Part shown: in pieces, positions 14,971-21,965 of the stretch
Position numbering within the stretch: position 1 is the first letter of the stretch
How the letters are laid out: every line of letters begins with the position of its first letter
Made by a program: the position numbers and the translations under genes
Notes under the pieces: model-generated
What the model saw: only the letters and a program-made list of their open reading frames with translations
The model's database searches: none
What the model was told of the DNA's origin: nothing
Source of the DNA: Prevotella sp. CAG:924
GTDB lineage: Bacteria; Bacteroidota; Bacteroidia; Bacteroidales; Bacteroidaceae
Assembly: GCA_000431975.1 (NCBI GenBank)
Contig: HF988497.1
Span: 1-22,072, forward strand
Reading direction: 5' to 3'
Length of the DNA stretch: 22,072 nucleotides

Positions 14971-16211
14971 ACTTTCTCTATTTTGAAGAATTTATCGTTG
15001 GGTCTTACTTTATCAGGCACGGGTATGGATACATACCAGCCCTGTTCGGCCTTGTCGACGGGCTTGAGGTCGTAGCGTATCTCCTTGCAGTCGAGATACA
15101 TTGCTCCTGTAGTGTTGCCTGTGATAAGGAGCTTGTCGCCGACGGAGAAGGTCGTGGCCTCCACATGGATCTCGGCCACCTTGATCTTGGAGAAGAATTT
15201 GGTCACCTTGCCGACCAGTACCTTCCGTTCTGTGGCGGCAGAGCCATAGCCGTGGTTCCATTCGCCGATGGTCTGTCCCTGATAGTAGCCGTCCCAGAAG
15301 CCACGGTTGAAGACCGTAGAGAGGCTGCGGTCCCACTCGTCTTTCTTCTCTTCGGTGAATGTGCCGTCGAGAACGCTTGCGATGGCCTCTTTGTAGGCTG
15401 TCACGACACGGTAGACATATTCTGGTCCGCGAGCCCGTCCCTCGATCTTGAACACACGCACGCCGGATTTCATCATACGGTCGATGAATCGGATGGTCTT
15501 CAGGTCCTTCGGGCTCATGATGTATTTGTTGTCGATCTCGAGCTGGTTGCCTGTCTCGGTGTCCGTGACGACATAGGAGCGGCGGCAGATCTGTGTGCAC
15601 TGACCGCGGTTGGCCGAGCGGTTGGCTGCGTGGAGACTCATGTAGCATTTGCCCGATACGGCCATGCAGAGTGCTCCATGGCAGAACATCTCGATGCGGA
15701 TGAGGTCGCCTTTCGGTCCGCGGATCTGGTCTTTTTCTATCTGTGCGTAGATCTCCGCCACCTGGTCGAGGTTGAGTTCACGCGCCAGCACCACCACATC
15801 GGCAAATTGGGCGTAGAAGCGCAGGGCCTCGATATTGCTGATATTGAGCTGTGTGGAGAGATGCACCTCCATTCCCTTTTGGTTGCAGTAGGTCATCACC
15901 GCTACGTCGGCAGCAATGACGGCTGTGATGCCGGCATCGCAGGCAGCGTCGATGATCTGGCGCATGGCAGGGATGTCATCGTTATAGATGATGGTATTGA
16001 CGGTGAGATAGGTCTTGATGCCGTGCTGCTTACATGTCTCGGCTATCTCGCGCAGGTCGGCAATATCGAAATGGTTGGCCGAGTGCGACCGCATGTTCAG
16101 TTGGCCGATACCGAAATAGATGCTTCCTGCACCTGCCTGTATGGCGGCGGCCAACGACTCGCGTGATCCCACGGGGGCCATGATCTCAAAATCTGATGCT
16201 TGCATGTTCAT
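14967..16211 (-). CDS. Peptidase U32 family protein, TrhP (YegQ)-like tRNA hydroxylation factor
   Basis: 414 residues. The start FEIMAPVGSRESLAAAIQAGAGSIYFGI is the conserved U32 N-terminus. The family signature lies at 174-192 (EMFCHGALCMAVSGKCYMS), and further cysteines at 205 and 209 (GQCTQICRR) complete the set that in TrhP/RlhA proteins binds an iron-sulfur cluster. The size and C-terminal beta domain (about 335-414) match TrhP, which makes 5-hydroxyuridine in tRNA from prephenate, better than RlhA, which acts on 23S rRNA. The peptidase name is historical. Two ATGs (MNM) occur at the start; the -7 box lies so close that the mRNA should be leaderless, which favours the first. First gene of an overlapping operon with sufE and a SPOUT methyltransferase. 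Confidence 0.88.
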   Translation of the reverse strand: MNMQASDFEIMAPVGSRESLAAAIQAGAGSIYFGIGQLNMRSHSANHFDIADLREIAETCKQHGIKTYLTVNTIIYNDDIPAMRQIIDAACDAGITAVIAADVAVMTYCNQKGMEVHLSTQLNISNIEALRFYAQFADVVVLARELNLDQVAEIYAQIEKDQIRGPKGDLIRIEMFCHGALCMAVSGKCYMSLHAANRSANRGQCTQICRRSYVVTDTETGNQLEIDNKYIMSPKDLKTIRFIDRMMKSGVRVFKIEGRARGPEYVYRVVTAYKEAIASVLDGTFTEEKKDEWDRSLSTVFNRGFWDGYYQGQTIGEWNHGYGSAATERKVLVGKVTKFFSKIKVAEIHVEATTFSVGDKLLITGNTTGAMYLDCKEIRYDLKPVDKAEQGWYVSIPVPDKVRPNDKFFKIEKV

Positions 16212-16216
16212 GATTG

Positions 16217-16224
16217 CAAAGTTA
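16217..16224 (-). promoter_or_regulatory. -7 element of the U32-sufE-methyltransferase operon, predicting a leaderless mRNA
   Basis: The minus strand reads TAACTTTG, matching TAnnTTTG, ending 5 nt before the ATG at 16211. A TTTG (16241-16244, minus) lies upstream at only 16 bp, inside the terminator stem of the preceding operon, and could be a short-spaced -33 element. Confidence 0.55.
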
Positions 16225-16239
16225 CGAAAAAATAGTCAT

Positions 16240-16282
16240 GCAAAGGGCGCGCAGGAGAAAAATATGCCTGCGCGCCCTTTGC
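16240..16282 (-). terminator. Terminator of the GT39/GT2/LAB_N/epimerase operon
   Basis: Perfect 16-bp arms (16240-16255 and 16267-16282, GCAAAGGGCGCGCAGG and its complement) enclose an 11-nt A-rich loop. On the minus strand a T6 tract follows 7 nt after the stem. It starts 7 bp after the epimerase stop codon and runs up to the U32 promoter. Confidence 0.8.
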
Positions 16283-16288
16283 CGTCGC

Positions 16289-17332
16289 TCAGCTGTGGGA
16301 GGGTTCTCTCAGCGGATTCTTGTCCGACAGATACCACTCGGCAAACCGGCGTATGCCTTCGGGCAGTTGGGTTGTGGCCTCATAGCCTAAGTCGTGCTGC
16401 AGCTTGCTGGTGTCGGCATAGGTGATATGTACGTCGCCAGCCTGCATGGGGTACATCACCTTTTCCGCTGTCTTTCCCAATGTCTGTTCCAGGGTGGTGA
16501 TGAAGTCCATGAGGTTGACGGGATGTCCGCAGCCTATATTGTAGATTTGTGCGGGTGATCCGGTCTTCGGGTTGACAGCCGGTGCATGGTCGATGACGCG
16601 TACCACGCCTTCGATGATGTTATCGATGAAGGTGAAGTCGCGGTACATCTCTCCGTGGTTGAACACTTTGATGGGCTCGCCTCTCATGATGGCTTTGGAG
16701 AAGATCATCGGAGCCATGTCAGGGCGTCCCCAAGGACCATAGACGGTGAAGAAGCGCAGGCCGGTGGTAGGCAGTCCGTAGAGATGTCCGTACACATTGG
16801 CCATGAGCTCATCGCTCTTCTTCGATGCCGCATAGATGCTCACCTGATTGTCCACACGGTCGTCTTCGGAGAAAGGTGTCTTCGTATTGCCGCCGTAGAC
16901 GGAGCTGGAAGAGGCATAGACAAAGTGTTTCAGGGAATAGAGACGGGCGCACTCCAACAGATGGATAAATCCCAGTACATTGCTTTGCACGTAGCTGAAG
17001 GGATTCTCGATCGAGTAGCGTACGCCAGCCTGTCCTGCCAGATTCATCAGCGCTTCGGGACGTTCGGAGGCGAAGATCTCCTTTAAGGTGTCAATATCGT
17101 CGATGTCGGTACGCCGGAAGCGGAGGGCCGGATAACGGCTGCTCTTGACGGTGTGTCCTTGTACGATGTCTTGCTCGTCGATGCCGAGCTCCCGCAGTCG
17201 GGCATATTTCAGACTGACGGGATAGTAATCGTTGATATTGTCGATGCCTATCACCTCATCGCCACGCTCGAGGAGACGTTTGACGAGATGAAAGCCTATA
17301 AAGCCGGCAGCGCCGGTAACCAGTATTTTCAT
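16289..17332 (-). CDS. UDP-glucuronate 4-epimerase (extended SDR family)
   Basis: 347 residues from the ATG at 17332. It should convert UDP-glucuronate to UDP-galacturonate in the cytoplasm. The NAD-binding motif is GAAGFIG (7-13). The catalytic pair is Tyr167 and Lys171 in YAASKKSDE, with SSSSVYGG (141-148) supplying the catalytic Ser/Thr. FFTVYGPWGRPDMA and the C-terminal MQAGDVHITYADTSKLQHDLGY are characteristic of the LpsL/Cap1J-type UDP-GlcA epimerases rather than of GalE. Starting at MKILVTG was preferred to an in-frame ATG 10 codons upstream, because the fold begins with that strand. It lies 31 bp after the LAB_N gene, so it is probably the last gene of that operon and its sugar supplier. 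No UDP-glucose dehydrogenase is in the window. Confidence 0.88.
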   Translation of the reverse strand: MKILVTGAAGFIGFHLVKRLLERGDEVIGIDNINDYYPVSLKYARLRELGIDEQDIVQGHTVKSSRYPALRFRRTDIDDIDTLKEIFASERPEALMNLAGQAGVRYSIENPFSYVQSNVLGFIHLLECARLYSLKHFVYASSSSVYGGNTKTPFSEDDRVDNQVSIYAASKKSDELMANVYGHLYGLPTTGLRFFTVYGPWGRPDMAPMIFSKAIMRGEPIKVFNHGEMYRDFTFIDNIIEGVVRVIDHAPAVNPKTGSPAQIYNIGCGHPVNLMDFITTLEQTLGKTAEKVMYPMQAGDVHITYADTSKLQHDLGYEATTQLPEGIRRFAEWYLSDKNPLREPSHS

Positions 17333-17363
17333 AGTGTTCTGATATTGTAAAGAGGTAGACAAG

Positions 17364-18023
17364 TCAGGCGTGTTCCTGCTCTGCAGCTTCGTCGAGTTTT
17401 ACTTTTTGCCGTTTTCCGATGATGATGTTGCGCGTATAGGTGATGAATCCTACCGACTGTCCGATGGCCAGCACAGGATCGAGGCGGAAGATGCCATAGC
17501 ATACGATGATGCCGCTGCCTACGAGCGAGATGATCCAGAAGGTGACGGGCAACAGTGACACACGGCGCTTGTAGCTGTAGTACCATTGGTAGATGAACCT
17601 GACAGTGAAGATCACTTGTCCGGCCGAACCGAAGATGAGGAGCCATAGAGGTACATCGCTGTTGTGGAAGAAGCGCTGGAGGAACATCTCCGCTTCTCCG
17701 AGCATCGTGCCGACAGCAACGACAGGCAGCAGTGCCAGTATCCAGGCTACCGGCCGTGGCAGCTTCTTCCACACACCTTTGATATTGAGGTTCCATATAT
17801 AGATGTAGTAGGAGATGAGCTGCCCCAGAATGATGGAGAAGTCGTCACGCATCCAGCCGTAGGCAAAGAGCAGGATGCTGCCCACGAGTGAGCAGATCCA
17901 ATAGAGATTAGGGGAGACGATCTTTTTCGCCCGCTCCGAGAGGATCCACTGGATGAGCATCCGGGCAGAGAAAAAGCCCTGTGCGATGAAGCCTATTGCA
18001 TAGACAAATACTGATGAGTGCAT
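17364..18023 (-). CDS. Membrane protein made of two tandem LAB_N (lipid A biosynthesis N-terminal) domains
   Basis: 219 residues, nearly all membrane-embedded, with about six hydrophobic segments. Two homologous halves are visible: 11-83 (GFFSARMLIQW, CSLVGSILLFAYG, ILGQLISYYIY) and 132-204 (FTVRFIYQW, ISLVGSGIIVCYG, AIGQSVGFITY). LAB_N is named from its fusion to some LpxB proteins, but no glycosyltransferase domain is present here. The biochemical role of stand-alone LAB_N proteins is not established; helping lipid-linked sugars cross or move within the membrane is a common guess. The start codon directly abuts the GT2 stop (TAAATG), so translation is probably coupled, and the gene sits between a lipid-linked-sugar synthase and a nucleotide-sugar epimerase. 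Confidence 0.88.
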   Translation of the reverse strand: MHSSVFVYAIGFIAQGFFSARMLIQWILSERAKKIVSPNLYWICSLVGSILLFAYGWMRDDFSIILGQLISYYIYIWNLNIKGVWKKLPRPVAWILALLPVVAVGTMLGEAEMFLQRFFHNSDVPLWLLIFGSAGQVIFTVRFIYQWYYSYKRRVSLLPVTFWIISLVGSGIIVCYGIFRLDPVLAIGQSVGFITYTRNIIIGKRQKVKLDEAAEQEHA

Positions 18024-18752
18024 TTATACGTTGGATGAGTCGATATGATAACGGATATAGCGCTGTTTCATCCAGCGGTAGGCAAAGCAGTCGAGGAACG
18101 GTCCTTTCAGGCGGTTCCACAGATGATATTTCGATTTGCCGGCCTCGCGGGGGAAATGGTGTACAGGCATCTCACGGAATTTGCCGCCTACGAGCATCAT
18201 CAGTGCAGGCAGGAAACGGTGCATGCCGTCGAAGAAAGGCAGGCGCTTGGCATAGTCGGTCTGCATCACTTTCAGCGGGCAGCCGGTATCGGTGGCGGTG
18301 TCGCCAGTCATCTTGCGTCGGAAGCCATTGGCGATTTTCGACTGGTATTTCTTCAGCCATGAGTCTTTACGCTTGGCACGGATACCGCTTACGAGCTGGT
18401 AGCCCTCGGCAGCATTGAGCAGGAGGGTGAAGTCGTCGGGATGTGTCTGCAGGTCACCGTCAATATATCCTATATAGCGGCTTTCTACGGTATCAATGCC
18501 GGCTTTCATGGCTGTGCTCAGTCCGTGATTTTCCGATGAGGAGATGAAGAAGAAGTTGGGCTGTCGGTGGCAGATTTCTTCGATCATCTGTTCGCTGCCG
18601 TCAGAAGAGCCGTCGTTGATGAGGAGCACGCACGACTTCATCGGAGCCTTAGGCAGATAGTCGGCCAGGGTCTTCTCCAGACGTGCCATATTGTCCTTTT
18701 CATTGTAGATAGGCACAATGATAGTAAAATCGTATTGACTTGTTGCGTTCAT
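18024..18752 (-). CDS. GT2 glycosyltransferase, DPM1/ArnC-like polyprenyl-phosphate glycosyltransferase
   Basis: 242 residues. GT-A fold with IIVPIYNEKDNM (11-22), INDGSSDGS (45-53) and the metal-binding DGD at 98-100 (GYIDGDLQTHPDD), then GIRAKRKDSWLKKYQSKIANGFRRK, the region that in this subgroup contacts the lipid acceptor. Members transfer a sugar from a nucleotide donor to polyprenyl phosphate on the cytoplasmic face. No C-terminal transmembrane pair is present, unlike GtrB or ArnC, so it may rely on the adjacent LAB_N membrane protein. It lies 45 bp after the GT39 gene. Given the downstream epimerase, galacturonic acid is a plausible donor sugar, but that is inference. Confidence 0.88.
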   Translation of the reverse strand: MNATSQYDFTIIVPIYNEKDNMARLEKTLADYLPKAPMKSCVLLINDGSSDGSEQMIEEICHRQPNFFFISSSENHGLSTAMKAGIDTVESRYIGYIDGDLQTHPDDFTLLLNAAEGYQLVSGIRAKRKDSWLKKYQSKIANGFRRKMTGDTATDTGCPLKVMQTDYAKRLPFFDGMHRFLPALMMLVGGKFREMPVHHFPREAGKSKYHLWNRLKGPFLDCFAYRWMKQRYIRYHIDSSNV

Positions 18753-18797
18753 TCTTATATTTTTATAAAAGGGTTGTGATATGGATCCGCATCCTTT

Positions 18798-20450
18798 TTA
18801 TTTTTTTACTTTGACGATGCTGATCTGATTGAGGAACTGACGGCTGTAGTGTTTATTCGATTTCGGATGTACATTGTCGTCACATTGTGCCACTTTTATG
18901 GTGTCAAGATGCGCCAGTACCTTAGCAGGTATCGCCTGGCTTAACGGCTCACGTGTGACAAGTACGCAGGGAGCCTTGGAGGCGATGTCGTTGAGGTTGT
19001 TCACGTCGACGGGCAGAATCTTGCGGCCGGCCTGATATACCATTTCAATGCGCAGATCTTCTGAGGCGGGATGATAGAAAGGCAGGTGCTTCACGTTCTC
19101 CTGCTTCACCACCTCGTGGATGCTGTGCTTGTCGGGATTGCCGAAAGCCATGCCTATCGATTTGATCATGAAGCATTCGGCTATGAGGAAGAGTATGGCC
19201 ACGCTGTTCACCATGTCGATGATCTTATGCAGCCGCATGCTGCGGATGAGATACCAGAGCACGGCGAGGCACAGCACGTCAACGAAAATGGCGGTGCCGT
19301 GGTCGATGATGCCGCGGCCATAGACAAAGAGGTGTATCAGTACGGGCATGGCCACGATGACGAGTGCGACGATGGTGCCGTTGATCTTGAAGAGCAGGTC
19401 GGCAAAACGGTCCCATACGTGTCGGTCCTTGTAGTAGAGCAGTATGTGGGCTACAGAGTAGGCTACAGGCACACACATCGGCAGCAGGTAGCGCATCTTC
19501 TTTTCAGGCATCAGGGAGAGGAGTACGAGACTGCTGACGAGCATCACCACGGCGGCAGTGTACTGGCGGGGCTGCGGCACACGCTTCTTCCAGTAAGGCA
19601 CAATGAGGGCAGCCAGTGTGAGCAGTGCCCAGGCACCCATCTCCGAGAAGAAGCGCCAGTAGTAGTACCAGGGGCGTACGTTGTGGTTGCTCCAGGCTCC
19701 CGTCTCTTTGTTGAGCACGTAGTGGAGCATCTCTGGATGTGTGATCCACAGTACGATGTACCACCAGCTGGACAGAACGAGGGTGAGGATGATCAGTAGT
19801 GCGAGAGGACCTCCCTTGCCCCGCATGGTCGGGCGCACACTGTAGAGCATGGCTATGAGGAACGGTAACAGCAGGGCATAGAACGACACCGGACCCTTAC
19901 TCATGAACGACAGGCCCATGAACACGCCCGCCAGTAAGCCCCATCGCCATTTATGGGAATGGGCATAGTAGCGGTCGTCGTAGAGCAGGCGCATGAGATA
20001 GTAGATGCCGCCCATCATGAAGGCATGGCAATAAATGTCCCATGTGGCCGACCGTCCCATCAAGATTACGTTGTAGCAGGTGATGAAGACAAGGGTGGAG
20101 ATAAAGGCGTAGTCCCTTCGCCGGGTGGTATACTTACCCACAAAGTAAAGGAACATCGTCCACATGGCGGCTGCCAGACCGGCGGCCGACCGTTGTGTGC
20201 TCAGGTCGCGGGGATTGAGGGTCTCCACGACGGCTGCGATCCAGGTGGGCAAGGGCGGTTTCTCAATACGTAGCACTCCGTTCATCGTCGGTACGAGCCA
20301 GTTACCGTCGGCCACGATCTCCCGTGCCGTCACGATATTTCGTGTTTCCATAATGTCGGTAGGCAGAGAGCTGTTATTGATAAAAAACGCAGCCAAACAG
20401 AGAAACAGCAGCCAGATTGTTTCCTCGTTGAGGCGTCTAGAAATATTCAT
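18798..20450 (-). CDS. GT39/ArnT-like membrane glycosyltransferase using a polyprenyl-phosphate sugar donor
   Basis: 550 residues. An integral membrane GT-C protein with many hydrophobic segments from residue 12 to about 425 and a soluble C-terminal domain (about 430-550) predicted on the periplasmic side. The segment METRNIVTAREIVADGNWLVPTMNGVLRIEKPPLPTWIAAV (about 34-75) is the hallmark first loop of the ArnT/PMT family. GPVSFYALLLPFLI and PEKKMRYLLPMCVP are further family landmarks. Such enzymes move a sugar from undecaprenyl phosphate to lipid A, another glycan or a protein outside the inner membrane. First gene of a four-gene operon that also encodes a matching donor synthase. The acceptor cannot be read from sequence. 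Confidence 0.88.
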   Translation of the reverse strand: MNISRRLNEETIWLLFLCLAAFFINNSSLPTDIMETRNIVTAREIVADGNWLVPTMNGVLRIEKPPLPTWIAAVVETLNPRDLSTQRSAAGLAAAMWTMFLYFVGKYTTRRRDYAFISTLVFITCYNVILMGRSATWDIYCHAFMMGGIYYLMRLLYDDRYYAHSHKWRWGLLAGVFMGLSFMSKGPVSFYALLLPFLIAMLYSVRPTMRGKGGPLALLIILTLVLSSWWYIVLWITHPEMLHYVLNKETGAWSNHNVRPWYYYWRFFSEMGAWALLTLAALIVPYWKKRVPQPRQYTAAVVMLVSSLVLLSLMPEKKMRYLLPMCVPVAYSVAHILLYYKDRHVWDRFADLLFKINGTIVALVIVAMPVLIHLFVYGRGIIDHGTAIFVDVLCLAVLWYLIRSMRLHKIIDMVNSVAILFLIAECFMIKSIGMAFGNPDKHSIHEVVKQENVKHLPFYHPASEDLRIEMVYQAGRKILPVDVNNLNDIASKAPCVLVTREPLSQAIPAKVLAHLDTIKVAQCDDNVHPKSNKHYSRQFLNQISIVKVKK

Positions 20451-20475
20451 GCTTGATAAGTCTTGATTTTCGGTA

Positions 20476-20483
20476 CAAAGGTA
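20476..20483 (-). promoter_or_regulatory. Putative -7 element of the GT39-GT2-LAB_N-epimerase operon
   Basis: The minus strand reads TACCTTTG, matching TAnnTTTG, 25 nt before the GT39 ATG at 20450. The region 20-25 bp further upstream is T-rich on that strand (TTTCTCTTT) but has no exact TTTG. Confidence 0.5.
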
Positions 20484-20810
20484 CGCATTAATTCTGAATA
20501 AAAGAGAAACGGGAGAATTAAAATTTATCGAGTTGTATTTCAGTAAATTAGATTTCAGATGATATTTTTCGTTTTTACAATGACCTAATTTCCTTCTTGA
20601 TTTTTTATTTTTTACATCGTGATGTAAGATGGAGATTCTCCATATAAGTAAAGAAAAAAGTATGGGGAGAAATCTTCTTCAAGAAGCTAGCAGGTCTTTT
20701 CTTCTGTTTTTCATTGCTTCTTAAAAGAGGAAAGTTCCTAGGAATCAATAAATAAGCCTCTAAGAATAAGTATTTTCCAATGAAGGAAACAGAACAAGGA
20801 GAATAAGTCT
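20484..20810. other. AT-rich intergenic stretch with no recognised gene
   Basis: More than 300 bp visibly richer in A/T than the flanking genes. It holds two adjacent short palindromes (20613-20626 and 20629-20643) and the 10-bp palindrome TTCCTAGGAA (20735-20744). No open frame of note and no recognised RNA family. It separates the glycan operon promoter from the far side of the fructokinase terminator. Confidence 0.5.
20613..20643. repeat. Two adjacent short palindromes
   Basis: TACATC-GT-GATGTA (20613-20626) is followed after 2 bp by ATGGAG-ATT-CTCCAT (20629-20643). A T-rich run precedes them on the plus strand and A-rich sequence follows, so they do not look like a terminator in either direction. 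They could be protein-binding sites or part of a structured RNA. Confidence 0.3.
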
Positions 20811-20818
20811 TAAATTTG
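20811..20818 (+). promoter_or_regulatory. -7-like element upstream of a 25-codon ORF
   Basis: TAAATTTG matches TAnnTTTG on the plus strand, 18 nt before an ATG at 20837. No -33 TTTG is at the usual distance. It is the only plus-strand match noticed in this gap, and in AT-rich DNA such matches arise by chance. Confidence 0.25.
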
Positions 20819-20836
20819 GCAGATAAGATATTATCA

Positions 20837-20914
20837 ATGGGATGGCGGGGAATAACAGATCTATGTTTATTCGCTATCGGTGGACTTTATGTAGGATTGG
20901 TAACTGATAGGTAA
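20837..20914 (+). CDS. Possible 25-residue hydrophobic small protein
   Basis: An ATG-initiated frame of 25 codons ending in TAA. The peptide starts MGWRGITD, has a hydrophobic stretch LCLFAIGGLYVGLV (about 9-22) long enough for a short membrane helix, and ends TDR. The positive residue before and the charges after the helix would suit a single-span membrane peptide. A -7-like element lies 18 nt upstream. It shows no recognisable family, and the frame is short enough to be chance. Small membrane peptides, including type I toxins, are commonly missed in annotation, but nothing here shows toxicity. Confidence 0.2.
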   Translation: MGWRGITDLCLFAIGGLYVGLVTDR

Positions 20915-20956
20915 GAAAATTAGGTTTCACATAGGATAGAAATGGATATAAACAAA

Positions 20957-21017
20957 TCTGTCCGCTTTCGTCGGTTGTATGCCGGCAGACCGGCATCGGA
21001 GACAGAAAGCGGACAGA
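20957..21017 (-). terminator. Structured terminator after the fructokinase gene
   Basis: Outer arms 20957-20969 (TCTGTCCGCTTTC) and 21005-21017 are perfect 13-bp complements. Inside, ATGCCGG-CAGA-CCGGCAT (20979-20996) forms a second 7-bp hairpin. On the minus strand TTTGTTTATATCC follows. It starts 9 nt after the kinase stop codon. Confidence 0.65.
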
Positions 21018-21026
21018 CAATGTTGC

Positions 21027-21908
21027 TTATCGGATTCTTGACAGCAGCTCTTCGGGGAGTTTGGGCATGGCTCCCTGCTGTGTGCAGACATAGGCGCTGA
21101 CATCCACGGCGAGACGGTGAGCCTCAGGAATAGGCATTCCGGCAAGGATAGCGGCGGCAAAGGATCCGGTGAATGAGTCGCCGGCACCAACGGTATCGGC
21201 TACTTTAACATGTGGGGTCTCCAAGAAGCTCTTTACACCGGGAGCGAAGACATAAGAACCGTTCACACCACAAGTCAAGACGAGCATGTCAAGATTATAT
21301 TTGCCAAGGAGAAGCCAGCACTTGTTTTCTATGTCAAGACCGGGATAGTTGAACATACGGCCAATAGTTACCAATTCCTCATCGTTAATTTTCAGGATAT
21401 TGGCATGGCGTAGAGAGTCTTGAATCACTTCCTTGCTATAGAAGTTTTGACGCAGATTGATGTCGAAAATCTTCAGACAGTCCTTAGGTGCCGCATCAAG
21501 GAACTTATGAATTGTCTGACGGCTTACCTCATTGCGTTGTGCGAGCGAGCCGAAACAGATGGCACGACAGTTCTTGGCCATCTCTTCCATTTCTGGAGTG
21601 AAGGGGATATTGTCCCAGGCTACGCCTTCCTTGATATCATAAGTAGGTATGCCTTCCGAGTCGAGTGTCACTTGTACGGTTCCTGTGGGATAGTCGACAT
21701 GCGGCATCAGGTAGTGAACACCTTTCTGATCAAACTCTTTGAGGGTCTCTTCGCCCAGCGTATCATTGCCTACGGCACTGATAGCCATAGAATCCACACC
21801 AAACTGACCGGCATGGTAGGCGAAGTTGGCAGGTGCGCCACCGAGTTTTTTCCCCTCGGGAAGGCAATCCCAGAGAGCCTCGCCGAGTCCTACTATGACT
21901 TGTTTCAT
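21027..21908 (-). CDS. PfkB-family carbohydrate kinase, probable fructokinase
   Basis: 293 residues. It phosphorylates a hexose, most likely fructose to fructose 6-phosphate, in the cytoplasm. The N-terminal GLGEALWDCLPEGKKLGGAPANFAYH is the substrate-binding start of bacterial fructokinases. NLRQNFYS and KINDEELV are typical of the same subgroup. The catalytic base is Asp244 in DTVGAGDSFTGSF, which also contains the anion hole. The size is normal for ScrK-type enzymes. A membrane-protein gene, probably a sugar transporter, ends 57 bp upstream on the same strand, and a structured terminator follows directly. An imperfect -7 element (TAATTTCG, minus, 21931-21938) lies in the gap, so separate or joint transcription cannot be decided. 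Confidence 0.9.
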   Translation of the reverse strand: MKQVIVGLGEALWDCLPEGKKLGGAPANFAYHAGQFGVDSMAISAVGNDTLGEETLKEFDQKGVHYLMPHVDYPTGTVQVTLDSEGIPTYDIKEGVAWDNIPFTPEMEEMAKNCRAICFGSLAQRNEVSRQTIHKFLDAAPKDCLKIFDINLRQNFYSKEVIQDSLRHANILKINDEELVTIGRMFNYPGLDIENKCWLLLGKYNLDMLVLTCGVNGSYVFAPGVKSFLETPHVKVADTVGAGDSFTGSFAAAILAGMPIPEAHRLAVDVSAYVCTQQGAMPKLPEELLSRIR

Positions 21909-21965
21909 GTTTTGTATTAAATTTGAGTTACGAAATTATGATCTTTTATTGGTGGATGCCGGACA

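Noticed and set aside
14964..16166. 400-codon plus-strand open frame opposite the U32 gene
   Set aside because: It is antisense to a gene with a full family signature and overlaps sufE and its own neighbours. Its sequence is a low-complexity mirror of the coding strand with no recognisable domain.
20613..20643. Two palindromes considered as a CRISPR-like or terminator structure
   Set aside because: The two are different sequences, not direct repeats, and the T-run is on the wrong side for termination in either direction.
21927..21940. Promoter for the fructokinase (TAATTTCG on the minus strand)
   Set aside because: One mismatch to TAnnTTTG at a key base and no -33 element; recorded within the kinase entry but not as a feature.
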